Shown in pieces: positions 34,267-43,437 of a stretch of 64,000 nt of DNA. Position 1 is the stretch's first letter. Each line of letters opens with the position of its first letter. The DNA is from Nostoc carneum NIES-2107 (GTDB lineage: Bacteria; Cyanobacteriota; Cyanobacteriia; Cyanobacteriales; Nostocaceae): assembly GCA_002368155.1 (NCBI GenBank), contig AP018180.1:4387380-4451379 (forward strand). Direction: 5' to 3'. Made by a program: the position numbers and the translations under genes. The notes below the pieces were generated by a model. The model was given only the letters and a program-made list of their open reading frames with translations, was not told the origin of the DNA and made no database searches.

Positions 34267-35147
34267 TAACCCGGTAACTCAGCAGCATTCCGGATGTTTT
34301 TTAAGCTTAAACCAGGAGTGGTGCGTTTAATTAAACCAGTTAACACATTACCTGGGCCAATTTCTATGACTTCCTCAATACCTTGGGTTGGAAGTAGCAG
34401 AGAAATTTCCCGCCATCTGACAGAACCAGTCATCTGTTGAATCAGACGTTGTTTGAGAGTCTCAGCATCAACAGTTGGTATGGGTTCTACATTAGATACT
34501 ACGGGGACATTTGCTGCTTGAAATTCCACACCATCAAGGATTTCTTGGAATTCTGTAGCCGCAGATGCAATTAAAGGTGAGTGAAATGCGCCAGAAACTT
34601 TTAAAGGAATCGCGCGCTTGCTTTTTACTTGGGACATCACCTCAACTACAGCATCTGGAGTCCCAGAAATAACGACTTGCGCCGGACTGTTATCATTTGC
34701 CAGCACTACGTCGGGGGTTTCGGCAATTACTGCATCCAACTGTTCGCGGTCAAAGTTCATCAATGCTGCCATCATCCCACCAGAAACAGCTTCCATGAGT
34801 TCGGCACGACGCTTGACTAAGTGTAAGCCAACAGACCAATCAAAAACACCAGCAGCGTAAAGGGCAGAGTATTCTCCTAAACTGTGTCCAGCCACTAAAT
34901 CTGGCTGATGTCCTCGTTCCCGAAGCAAATCGGCGAGAATGGTTTCTACTACATATAGACAGGGTTGAGTGTAGAGTGTACGTAATAACTGGTCGCCATC
35001 ACTTTGGCAAATGTCAATAACAGACCAACCTAAGATAGCCTCAGCTTGGGAAAATTTCTCCTTCGCTGAAGGTATCTCTAATAAGTCCATTCCCATACCG
35101 GTTACTTGGGAACCTTGTCCGGGAAAAACCCATGCAGTTTTAGTCAT
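34266..35147 (-). CDS. fabD: Malonyl-CoA:ACP transacylase
   Basis: The enzyme transfers malonyl from CoA to ACP for fatty acid synthesis. The 293-aa protein has WVFPGQGSQ at the N-terminus, the nucleophile S89 in AGHSLGEYSAL and the catalytic histidine H189 in SGAFHSPL. The ATG at 35147 gives the standard N-terminus MTKTAWVFPG. It lies 153 bp downstream of fabH and upstream of plsC in one lipid gene block. Confidence 0.97.
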   Translation of the reverse strand: MTKTAWVFPGQGSQVTGMGMDLLEIPSAKEKFSQAEAILGWSVIDICQSDGDQLLRTLYTQPCLYVVETILADLLRERGHQPDLVAGHSLGEYSALYAAGVFDWSVGLHLVKRRAELMEAVSGGMMAALMNFDREQLDAVIAETPDVVLANDNSPAQVVISGTPDAVVEVMSQVKSKRAIPLKVSGAFHSPLIASAATEFQEILDGVEFQAANVPVVSNVEPIPTVDAETLKQRLIQQMTGSVRWREISLLLPTQGIEEVIEIGPGNVLTGLIKRTTPGLSLKNIRNAAELPG

Positions 35148-35300
35148 TGCTCAATAGTCAGCTCAGTAGACAACGTTGTAGAGTCAAGGGGAGCCACTGC
35201 GGTCTTGGGGTTTCCCCAAGTAGAGCAAGTGGCGTTCAAGTGTCAAAACTTCAAGATGTATTCTTTGGACTTTTTGACTCTGGACTCTTGACTCAAAGAT

Positions 35301-36308
35301 TTATCTTCCCCATTGGAAAATTGCTGCACCCCATGTTAGTCCGGCACCAAAGCCAGATGCAGCAATAATGTCATTGGGTTTAATTTTGCCTTGCCGCACG
35401 GCTTCATCTAAAGCAATGGGAATCGAGGCGGCAGAGGTATTGCCATAGTTGGCGAGATTACTAATAACTTTTTCTTTGGGAATATTGAGGCGTTGAGCTA
35501 CAGCGTCTAGAATGCGCTGGTTGGCTTGGTGTAAGAGTAGCCAATCGATTTGATCGACATTGAGATTCGCCTGAAATAAAGTTTTGTCGATGACTTCTGG
35601 CACCTTCTGCACAGCAAAGCGGTAGACTTCTTTGCCGTTCATCGTAATCGGTTGATAGTTGCCTTGGGAAATATTGACGTTAGGAATCAATTCTTGAGAT
35701 GAGCCTTGATAGGCAAGGTTTAGGAAGTGGTTTTGGCTACCGTCACTTTTCAGGGTAAATCCTAGTAAGCGATCGCTCTCATTGGCCTGCATGACTACTG
35801 CACCAGCTCCATCCCCAAACAATACACAGGTGCTGCGGTCTTGCCAATCTACCCAACGAGAGAGGATGTCTGCCCCGATCAACAGTACATTCTGATATAC
35901 ACCGCTTCTAATGTATTGGGCTGCGGTGACCATGCCAAATATAAAGCCAGAACAGGCAGCAGTTAAGTCAAATGCTACGGCTTTAGTAGCTCCAATTTCC
36001 GCCTGAATTTGACAAGCACTGCCAAACAGATCATCAGGGGTAGAGGTTGCCAAAATAATTAAATCCAAATCTGCGGCTTTAATGCCAGCAGCTGCGATCG
36101 CTTGACGACTAGCACGAGCAGCGAGTACACTCAAAGACTCTGCGGGATTTGCCAACCGCCTTTGACGGATTCCTGTCCTTGTGGCAATCCACTCGTCTGA
36201 AGTTTCCACCAGTTGAGTCAGCGCTTCATTTTCTACGGAAGTTTCTGGTACTGCCGAGCCACTGCCAGTAATTGCTATGCCTAAGTTATGCACTCCTAAG
36301 TCTCCCAC
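35301..36308 (-). CDS. fabH: 3-oxoacyl-ACP synthase III (KASIII)
   Basis: The enzyme condenses acetyl-CoA with malonyl-ACP to start fatty acid synthesis. The 335-aa protein has the Cys-His-Asn triad: C119 in DLTAACSGFIFG, H260 in LLLHQANQRI and N290 in ANYGNTSAAS, and the C-terminal ASGFGAGLTWGA. The start at 36308 is a GTG; a second GTG five codons later would give the more usual MHNLGIAITGSGS. It is in the plsX-fabH-fabD order typical of bacteria. Confidence 0.97.
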   Translation of the reverse strand: MGDLGVHNLGIAITGSGSAVPETSVENEALTQLVETSDEWIATRTGIRQRRLANPAESLSVLAARASRQAIAAAGIKAADLDLIILATSTPDDLFGSACQIQAEIGATKAVAFDLTAACSGFIFGMVTAAQYIRSGVYQNVLLIGADILSRWVDWQDRSTCVLFGDGAGAVVMQANESDRLLGFTLKSDGSQNHFLNLAYQGSSQELIPNVNISQGNYQPITMNGKEVYRFAVQKVPEVIDKTLFQANLNVDQIDWLLLHQANQRILDAVAQRLNIPKEKVISNLANYGNTSAASIPIALDEAVRQGKIKPNDIIAASGFGAGLTWGAAIFQWGR

Positions 36309-36414
36309 ACTATCACCTATCAGCGTTTAGTCATTAGTAATCGTGAGTAATTAGCCATTTAATTTTGACTAATTACTCTTCTTGTGCTATATCTTGCTAC
36401 CTTCTGGCTGATTG

Positions 36415-37440
36415 CTAACCACTTTCACGCTCTAGGGCTTGATATTGGGTACGTAGGCGTTGTAGCACCTGGTTATCTACAGCTTCTTTAGCCATACGAA
36501 TTGCATTAAAAACTGAAGGCGCTTGTGAGCTACCATGACCAATCAAACAAACTCCATCCACACCTAAAAGCAAAGCACCGCCATGTTCTGCGTGATCCAT
36601 CCGTTGCTTAATTCGCTTCAGGTTTGGTTTTAAAAGTGCTGTACCGATTTGACCATGCAAGCCTTGAGGTAATTCTTCCCGCAAGATTTGTAAAATTACT
36701 CCGCCTACGGCTTCGGCAAATTTTAGTAACACATTGCCAACAAAGCCATCACAGACAATCACATCAAAGTCACCAGAAAGGACATCACGCCCCTCAGCAT
36801 TGCCAATAAAAGAAATTTGAGTATTTTCTTTGAGGAGTTGATGGGCGCGCAAAGCCACTTCATTACCTTTAGTGTCTTCTTCGCCAATGTTCAACAGACC
36901 TACTTTTGGTTCCGGTGTACCCAGTACATATTGACTGTAGGCCGACCCCATTACAGCAAACTGCTCTAAAAATTTCGGGCGACAGTCTACATTGGCACCA
37001 ACATCAAGTATGAGTACTGGCTTGCCAGCTTTGATTGTAGGAAAAACTGTCCCAATGGCTGGGCGGTCAATTCCCGGCAAGCGTCCTAGGCGGAGCAAAG
37101 CGGAGGCCATAGCTGCCCCAGAGTGTCCTGCGGAAAACACAGCATCAGCTTGTTGCTGCTTCACCAAATCCATCGCCACATTGATCGAAGCCTTACGCTT
37201 GCGTCTAACAGCGTTTAGCGGCTCCTCATCCATTGCGATCGCTTCCTCAGCAGGAACGATCTCTACCTGCGCCAGGTTGGTTTTTGGCGGCAGGGCAGCT
37301 TCAATTTGTTGGGGATCACCCACCAACAATACTGTTACACCCAACTCCTCGCCTGCGCGCACAGCGCCAGCCACGATTTCAGCGGGTGCATGATCCCCTC
37401 CCATTGCATCAATTGCGATCCTTACGCCAGTCGATCCCAT
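36415..37440 (-). CDS. plsX: Phosphate acyltransferase
   Basis: PlsX makes acyl-phosphate from acyl-ACP, feeding PlsY and phosphatidate synthesis. The 341-aa protein starts with VRIAIDAMGGDHAPAEIV and contains SAGHSGAAMASALLRLGRLP, LDVGANVDCRP and the GVDGVCLIGHGSS segment, all family signatures. It is the first gene of the minus-strand plsX-fabH-fabD-plsC set, with gaps of 106-155 bp. Confidence 0.97.
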   Translation of the reverse strand: MGSTGVRIAIDAMGGDHAPAEIVAGAVRAGEELGVTVLLVGDPQQIEAALPPKTNLAQVEIVPAEEAIAMDEEPLNAVRRKRKASINVAMDLVKQQQADAVFSAGHSGAAMASALLRLGRLPGIDRPAIGTVFPTIKAGKPVLILDVGANVDCRPKFLEQFAVMGSAYSQYVLGTPEPKVGLLNIGEEDTKGNEVALRAHQLLKENTQISFIGNAEGRDVLSGDFDVIVCDGFVGNVLLKFAEAVGGVILQILREELPQGLHGQIGTALLKPNLKRIKQRMDHAEHGGALLLGVDGVCLIGHGSSQAPSVFNAIRMAKEAVDNQVLQRLRTQYQALERESG

Positions 37441-37632
37441 TGCTCAAAGCTTTTAGAAACCTTACAAATTTTACCAGATGGCTTAGCCCAAAAATCGGAA
37501 CTTTTAGCTAGCCGGATGAATTTACTGGGGATTAGGGGCTGGGGACGAAGTAAGGCAGAGGGGCAGGGGGCAGGGAGCAGGGGAAAATTCTTAATTCCCA
37601 TTACCCATTACCCATTACCCAATCCCCGATCC

Positions 37633-39114
37633 CTATTCCACTGAACTTAATACCCAGTCAACTAGGGTTCTGACACCGTAGCCTGTGGCACCGGGGCCGT
37701 TGTAGCCGTTTTCTTTATCTGACCAGACTGGGCCAGCAATATCTAGGTGCGCCCAAGGGGTATCTTTGACAAATTGCTTGAGGAATAGGGCGGCGGTAAT
37801 GGAACCACCGGGACGGGGGCCAGTATTCTTCATGTCGGCGATGCCAGATTTTAGCCCTTCAAAATATTTTTCTTCCATTGGCATCCGCCAAATCTTTTCA
37901 CCGGTGCTTTTTGCTGCTTTTTCTATTTGGGCAGCTACCGCATCATCAGGAGTATACAAACCTGCAATATCTTCACCCAAAGCGATAACGTTGGCACCAG
38001 TGAGGGTGGCTAAATCGACGATCGCATCTAGTCCTAATTTATCGGCATAGACTAAGGCATCGGCTAAAGTTAAACGTCCTTCAGCGTCGGTGTTATTAAC
38101 CTCGATGGTTTTGCCATTAGAGGCGGTGAGGATGTCACCGGGGTGCATTGCATGACCGCTAATCATGTTTTCGGTGACGGCGGAAATAAAGTGAACCTCG
38201 GCACTGGGTTTAATTTGGGCAATGGCTTTGGCTGCGCCTAAAGTTGCTGCTGCACCACCCATATCAATTTTCATAGTTTCAATACCGCTACCAGCGCCTT
38301 TAATATTGAGTCCGCCAGAGTCGAAGGTTAAGCCTTTACCAATAATTGCTAGTTTGCGTGTGGGTGTGCCTTCTGGCTTGTAGGTGAGGTGAATAAATTT
38401 AGGAGGTAAATCTGATGCTTGGGCGACTCCTAAAAAAGCACCCATGCCCAACTTTTCGCATTCTTCCCGTTCTAAGATTTGGATTTGCAACCCATGATCT
38501 TTAGCGATCGCTTCGGCAGTTTCCGCCATTGTAATTGGTGTAACAGAGTTTGCTGGGGCTGCTACTAATTCTCTGGCTAAAATTACCCCAGAAACTATTT
38601 GATTTGCGAGGTTGATAGCGGCTTCTTGTCCACCGAACCCTAGTAAATCTATGGTATCTACTTGTGATTTTTTTTCTTCTGGGTCGGACTTAAAGCGAGT
38701 ATCTTGGTAAAGCGCTAATTGTACACCTTCCGCGATCGCTTGGGCTGTTGTCGCTGGATCGTTGTTCCATAATGGGAAACTAAAACCTAAAGTTTTTACT
38801 TTTTGCTTTTTAGCTACCCTTCCCACAGCCGCCGCCGCGCGCCGTAAGGAATCGGTAGTTAGCGCGTCTGGTTTTCCCAAACCTACGATAATTACTTTCT
38901 TGACTGGGGTACTAGCTGCTATCCGCGTGAAAACAGTGCTATTGGCTTTGCCCTTAAATTCCTCTTCAGTAATTAATTCTTTTAATATTCCGGCAAATTT
39001 GCTATCTAATGTTGCTAATTCGCCTGTTAGCTCTAGGTTATCTTCAAATAATCCAATTGCTAAAGTATCTCCTGTCCACTCTAACAGCGGCGTATCGCTA
39101 GGTCGAATTACCAT
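37633..39114 (-). CDS. pepA: Leucyl aminopeptidase (M17, cytosol aminopeptidase)
   Basis: This dinuclear metal peptidase releases N-terminal residues from peptides. Metal and active-site motifs are [26 protein letters not shown]-like ([12 protein letters not shown]) and the signature [15 protein letters not shown] chose the ATG at 39114 ([13 protein letters not shown]), the usual cyanobacterial N-terminus, giving 493 aa; the frame extends 20 codons further to an ATG at 39174 with no obvious ribosome site. The flanks carry short repeats (37560-37625 and 39178-39255). Confidence 0.95.
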   Translation of the reverse strand: MVIRPSDTPLLEWTGDTLAIGLFEDNLELTGELATLDSKFAGILKELITEEEFKGKANSTVFTRIAASTPVKKVIIVGLGKPDALTTDSLRRAAAAVGRVAKKQKVKTLGFSFPLWNNDPATTAQAIAEGVQLALYQDTRFKSDPEEKKSQVDTIDLLGFGGQEAAINLANQIVSGVILARELVAAPANSVTPITMAETAEAIAKDHGLQIQILEREECEKLGMGAFLGVAQASDLPPKFIHLTYKPEGTPTRKLAIIGKGLTFDSGGLNIKGAGSGIETMKIDMGGAAATLGAAKAIAQIKPSAEVHFISAVTENMISGHAMHPGDILTASNGKTIEVNNTDAEGRLTLADALVYADKLGLDAIVDLATLTGANVIALGEDIAGLYTPDDAVAAQIEKAAKSTGEKIWRMPMEEKYFEGLKSGIADMKNTGPRPGGSITAALFLKQFVKDTPWAHLDIAGPVWSDKENGYNGPGATGYGVRTLVDWVLSSVE

Positions 39115-39256
39115 TTTTGTATTTTGTGTAAAAGTTCTTGTACCAGTATTGCTTAAAATTCTCTGTTCATGCATTAGGAAAAGGGCATGGGGGATAGGGC
39201 ATGGGGCATTGTATGATGATTCTCTCCCAGTTACCCATTACCCATTCCCCATTACC

Positions 39257-40360
39257 CTAAAGATTAAACTTATTAGCGATCGCGTCAATGATATTTTGCT
39301 CTAATTCTGTAGTTTCACCGTTAAGTTGGGCAATTTTTTGACATTGAGCCAGCAAGGGAATAGCAAAATCACGGTTGAGTTGATTTAGCAAGCTATCTAA
39401 AGGCTGGGGTGATTGAATATTTTGAGCGATCGCATTCAATGAATGTTCGCTGAGGTTGATAGCTTGTAATTCTGGGCGAATTTCTGACCAAGTCTTTTCC
39501 GGATGACTGGCGAGGATCATATGCACTAAAATTTGATCCATGACAGCTTCTTGGGCGATCGCTGTTTCTAAGTATTTTTCACTTTGTTGCTTTAAGGTTG
39601 CTAATGTCTCTTTGTCAAGGGTGGTAGCTTCATCCAGCTTGGCTTCGTAAAATCGACAAGCAGCATAACCCAATGAATAAATCATTGTCGCATTAGAACT
39701 AGCTGCGATCGCAGCACCAGCAAAAGGTACATTTCGCAGCAAGCCTAAACCCGCAGCTTTTAACAGACGACTACCACCCAAAGCTAAACCAAAAATTGCT
39801 AAAACCTCACCCTTGCGCGCCGAGTCTTTTAAATTCAACCCGTAGGCGGATGCTATTTCATAAAGCATTTCTGATTGCAATTGCGTTGTCGCTGCTAAAT
39901 CAATTGCTAATAAAGCCGCCGCTACTCCTGGCAAAATACTCGTTGCTAAACCAATTCCCCCAGCTTTTGTAGCTTTTTCCACCATAATTCTATGGGAAAT
40001 TTGGCTAGGGGATTCTTGAGGATATTGTTGTTTTAGTTTATTAACTGCTGCTTCTGCTTTTGTTAAATCCACATTTTCACTAGCACCAATCAACCAATTG
40101 AGATTTAATACCCCAGATAGTTTGCGAATTAACCAATTTTGGCTGAGGTTATCTACTACTTTGCCGCTGGTTTGAGTTGATTGTTCAATTAACTTATGTG
40201 TTTGTTTAGCAACTGTTTCTCCTATTCCAACGGCTGTTCCCGCTAGCCAGTTGAATGTTTCGCCAACAGATGTCAAAAATGATTTTTTATCTTTTGTTGT
40301 ATTATCTGGTAAATTATTGATTTTTTTATTTGCTATTTCTTGAGAAATTTTATCTGCCAT
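39257..40360 (-). CDS. EcsC-like conserved protein
   Basis: The 367-aa protein has a long polar N-terminal third (TVGIGETVAKQTHKLIEQ), then a hydrophobic glycine/alanine-rich core (GGIGLATSILPGVAAALLAIDL, split here for length, and LAIFGLALGGSRLLKAAGL). This pattern resembles EcsC-domain proteins, which are of unclear function and often membrane-associated. A C-terminal helical domain follows. No partner ABC transporter is adjacent. The assignment is tentative. Confidence 0.6.
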   Translation of the reverse strand: MADKISQEIANKKINNLPDNTTKDKKSFLTSVGETFNWLAGTAVGIGETVAKQTHKLIEQSTQTSGKVVDNLSQNWLIRKLSGVLNLNWLIGASENVDLTKAEAAVNKLKQQYPQESPSQISHRIMVEKATKAGGIGLATSILPGVAAALLAIDLAATTQLQSEMLYEIASAYGLNLKDSARKGEVLAIFGLALGGSRLLKAAGLGLLRNVPFAGAAIAASSNATMIYSLGYAACRFYEAKLDEATTLDKETLATLKQQSEKYLETAIAQEAVMDQILVHMILASHPEKTWSEIRPELQAINLSEHSLNAIAQNIQSPQPLDSLLNQLNRDFAIPLLAQCQKIAQLNGETTELEQNIIDAIANKFNL

Positions 40361-40508
40361 TGCATGACACCTTCAATGTACAGCCTTGCTATTCTTGGTT
40401 GTAACAAAGGTGCATATAGTTTTACATCTTTCTTAGAGGATAAACCGATAGGTAAAATCTAATTTATCCTGACTTATAGTATTTGATAAAGGTTATTGAT
40501 ATTTTCAG

Positions 40509-40802
40509 CTAGCTATTGACTGCAGCACGGATTTCTTGAATAATATTGGATATTTCTTCTTCTGACTGTATGTGCCTGGCTAAAACTTCAGCAGTTGATT
40601 CTAGTACGCGATCGGAAAATAATTTGGCTAAGTCTTGCCGCAAACCCTGCCCAATATAAAATTTCAGTAACGCTTCAACAGCCATATCTCGATTGACTGC
40701 TACTTTTTTAAGTGAGTCTAAAGTATCCTTTGGTATTTGAATAGATACTGTCTCTACTGGGCGAGGTCTTAAGTGTAATTGAAATTCTTCAGGCTTGTTC
40801 AT
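40509..40802 (-). CDS. brnA: Antitoxin partner of BrnT (BrnA/ribbon-helix-helix-like)
   Basis: The 97-aa protein contains VETVSIQIPKDTLDSLKKVA, a ribbon-helix-helix-type DNA-binding segment, and a helical C-terminus that would neutralise the toxin. Its start overlaps the end of the BrnT-like toxin gene by 14 bp, the usual toxin-first order of brnTA, so the two are translationally coupled. Autoregulation of the pair is typical of the family. Confidence 0.8.
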   Translation of the reverse strand: MNKPEEFQLHLRPRPVETVSIQIPKDTLDSLKKVAVNRDMAVEALLKFYIGQGLRQDLAKLFSDRVLESTAEVLARHIQSEEEISNIIQEIRAAVNS

Positions 40803-41082
40803 ATAATTTTCTTTCAGTACGAGTAGTAGGACGGGCAGAAATTATACGGGTACGCTTACCTCTTTCCACATAAACCACTAATAACAGACGACTAGTGAAA
40901 GAATAACCAATGATAAAATCACGTTGCTCATCATTAGCAGAAGCATCACCTGTTTGATAGAACGGGTCAAAGAAAACTTCTGTAGCTTCTTCAAATGTAA
41001 CTCCATGTTTTTCAATGTTGATTTTTTCTTTGTTATTATCCCATTCAAATTCAATTCCTTGAACTCGATAAAGAAGATCCAT
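40789..41082 (-). CDS. brnT: BrnT-family toxin (ribonuclease)
   Basis: The 97-aa protein has the BrnT pattern: FEWDNNKEKINIEKHGVTFE, then FFDP, RDFIIGYS, LLVVYVERG and RTRIISARPTTRTERKLYE. BrnT toxins are RelE-fold RNases that stop translation under stress when the antitoxin is degraded. It is upstream of and overlaps the antitoxin gene. Confidence 0.9.
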   Translation of the reverse strand: MDLLYRVQGIEFEWDNNKEKINIEKHGVTFEEATEVFFDPFYQTGDASANDEQRDFIIGYSFTSRLLLVVYVERGKRTRIISARPTTRTERKLYEQA

Positions 41083-41151
41083 TAAATATGACTCTTGAGT
41101 AATGACATTAGTTGCATCTACTGGCTGGAGAAATGCAACTCTCTTTACACA

Positions 41152-41982
41152 TTACCTGACCGCATCTTTAAGTTGAAATGATTCAATTACCTCAGAACTA
41201 TTTTCTAAGAAATTATTTACTTTCATAATTTCATAGAGATTAGTATCGCTCTCTAATAAACAGGCGTGCCCACTATGAGGTAAAATTACAGATTTACTGT
41301 TAATTAAGATAGTATTTAATCTTTTTACTTCTTCTACAGAAGGTAAAAGCCGATCCTGTCCACCGCCTATAAGTAATGCTGGTTGTGTGAGATAACGTAA
41401 CTGTTCTGCTTTAACATCAAACTCTCGCAACAAACACAATCGCCACATTACTGTCTCTGGTGGTACAGAACGCATACTTTTGAGTAGTTCTTGGCGATCG
41501 CTTCTGGTCATCCGTTGTAGGGATGCTAAAAATGGTAATAATGCTAGTGCGCCGACTTCATACAGACAAGGATGGACTAAGTTAGTTAGTTGCGATACCC
41601 AAGTTAACCAAGGGCGTAAATGAAAGCTAGAAGCTGGATTAATCAGGATAATCCGCTTAAACAGATGTGGCGCTTGGATAGCCACTTTCATCGCTAAACA
41701 GCCGCCAAAAGACTCTCCACATAGATATACTGGTCGCTGGGCGCTTTTTTCTAATTCCGCGTGGATTAAATCTAATACATTCTTGGTGAGAATCTCCCAG
41801 GTGGTGAGGTCTTGTCTGGGGATCGCCAAGCAGCGAACATCAAAACCAACTTCTAACCCAGCAGTTTGCGATCGCAATAATTGACCTGTTCCATCCATTC
41901 CCGGCAAGTATACAAACAGAGGATACTGCGGCTGTATGCGCTTAGGAGTCAGGAAACACGGCTTTAACTCAACTTCCAGCAT
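41152..41982 (-). CDS. Alpha/beta hydrolase
   Basis: The protein is about 276 aa with the nucleophile elbow LCGESFGGCLAMK (GxSxG), the acid in GGGQDRLLPS and the histidine in LPHSGHACLLE. The N-terminus FVYLPGMDGTGQLL carries the oxyanion-hole region. Cyanobacterial relatives are annotated as generic hydrolases or esterases; plant relatives act with diacylglycerol acyltransferases. The start is the ATG at 41982; a TTG two codons upstream is possible. An acyltransferase gene lies upstream on the same strand, which hints at lipid metabolism (inference). Confidence 0.85.
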   Translation of the reverse strand: MLEVELKPCFLTPKRIQPQYPLFVYLPGMDGTGQLLRSQTAGLEVGFDVRCLAIPRQDLTTWEILTKNVLDLIHAELEKSAQRPVYLCGESFGGCLAMKVAIQAPHLFKRIILINPASSFHLRPWLTWVSQLTNLVHPCLYEVGALALLPFLASLQRMTRSDRQELLKSMRSVPPETVMWRLCLLREFDVKAEQLRYLTQPALLIGGGQDRLLPSVEEVKRLNTILINSKSVILPHSGHACLLESDTNLYEIMKVNNFLENSSEVIESFQLKDAVR

Positions 41983-42335
41983 TGTCAAATTTTAATTAAT
42001 TTTCTTGGTTTTCTAAAATTTACCTTGTAAAAGCTCAATATGTTTTATCTTTGAGCCATTGCCAAGTTTAATTTGTTATCTCACATTCAAAATTATCTAA
42101 AAATCGTAGCTTTATGCACAAAATTCCAGATAAACTTCAAGTTTGCAATTAATCAATTTATTCGGCTGAGCTAAGATTAAGAAATTCACAAATTTAGCAC
42201 TCCTTGACAGATGATTTAAGGGAGTGGTATCAATAAACAGATTTGACTCTAACGGATAAATTGCTCTGGAATCTATAGAGGCAATCGTTATTATTTAGTG
42301 GATGGTTAGTTGATCCATCCACACTGCGAGATATT
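41983..42335. other. Intergenic region with short hairpin
   Basis: It holds the hairpin GTGGATGG/CCATCCAC (42298-42322), just downstream of the minus-strand acyltransferase gene but without a T tract. Nothing else was recognised. Confidence 0.5.
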
Positions 42336-43061
42336 TTAATAACAACCTTGTCTTAACAGGTTGGCAATTTCACAATGACAGTGTTCTGTCAGTTCATTGA
42401 CAACAGTTTTGGCTTGTTTTCCTTGATATTGTTTTTGATGTTGGGGCTGAATCCAATAAGGATTACCAATTAACACAGCCACCCGACGATAGATCACCAA
42501 AGGATGCCAACCTGGTTGATTAAATAAGGCTTCTGAAGGGTCAAACAAACTCAACAACCGTAAAGGTACACCAGCGGTATTTACTTCTTCTAGAGAGGCG
42601 ATCGCAATGGGCAGAATTGCTAAGTCTCTCACAGATGCTCGTAATGCCAAATGAGCAAATCCACGCTGAAATTCACCTAATTGATTTGGTTGGGTAGATT
42701 TTACCATTGGTGCGGTGCCTTCAGGAAACACCCCTACCATTTGCTGGGATTGCAATAGTACCTGGGATTGAGCAAAAAAGCTCTGTTGCCGATGTTTGAT
42801 ATCTTCTAGAGGAAAACAACCCAATTGGCTGGTTACCAATTCCCGCATGATTGGTACTTGTCCCATGTAGTGATGGCAAGCAAAGCGGATAGGACGCGAT
42901 AGCGCTGTCATTAGTACTAAAGCATCCATAAAACTGCGGTGATTGCTGACAACTAACACACTAGCATCATAGGGAATCCGATCCTCATAATAACGAAACA
43001 ATTGCGTTGATAATGCGGCTAATGACCAACGAGAAATTTCTAGCGGGCTATTTAGACTCAT
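42336..43061 (-). CDS. Lysophospholipid acyltransferase family protein (PlsC-like)
   Basis: This acyltransferase of about 241 aa has the HX4D motif in VSNHRSFMDALVL and the second motif FPEGTAPM. It differs clearly from the plsC product at 33472-34110 and resembles the cyanobacterial acyltransferases fused to or paired with a hydrolase in plastid-type lipid ester synthesis. The ATG at 43061 (MSLNSPLEISRW) is preferred over a TTG three codons upstream. It is separated from the hydrolase gene by about 350 bp, so cotranscription is uncertain. Confidence 0.85.
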   Translation of the reverse strand: MSLNSPLEISRWSLAALSTQLFRYYEDRIPYDASVLVVSNHRSFMDALVLMTALSRPIRFACHHYMGQVPIMRELVTSQLGCFPLEDIKHRQQSFFAQSQVLLQSQQMVGVFPEGTAPMVKSTQPNQLGEFQRGFAHLALRASVRDLAILPIAIASLEEVNTAGVPLRLLSLFDPSEALFNQPGWHPLVIYRRVAVLIGNPYWIQPQHQKQYQGKQAKTVVNELTEHCHCEIANLLRQGCY

Positions 43062-43437
43062 AAAAATCAATATATTTTTCTGAAAATATCGCAGCTGATC
43101 TTGACTTAAGATTTACATTTCTTCACTCCTATCACGACCGTCTTAAGGTAGAAATGTCTAATTATCAAAAACAACGATATTTTCTGAGTCTAGTTTTTTG
43201 TGTTTTTAGCCACAATAAGTGTGATAAAAAGCATTAATAACTATTGTTAGCAGCTAGTTAAAATCAATTAGGAGAAATTAGCTGGCTTTATGTCAGATAT
43301 AAAATAAACTGTGGTCTCTCCAGATTTGCTAATATTAAGGTGTCATTTGAAAAAACAGGAGTAATGTTATATAATTACGTGGTTTTGCTGACAAAAGTAA
43401 GAGATAAAACGTTTTAATAAGTTGCTTTTTATTTTGC
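43062..43437. other. Divergent promoter region upstream of metG
   Basis: About 375 bp of AT-rich sequence between two divergent genes. No repeat, hairpin or gene was recognised. Confidence 0.45.
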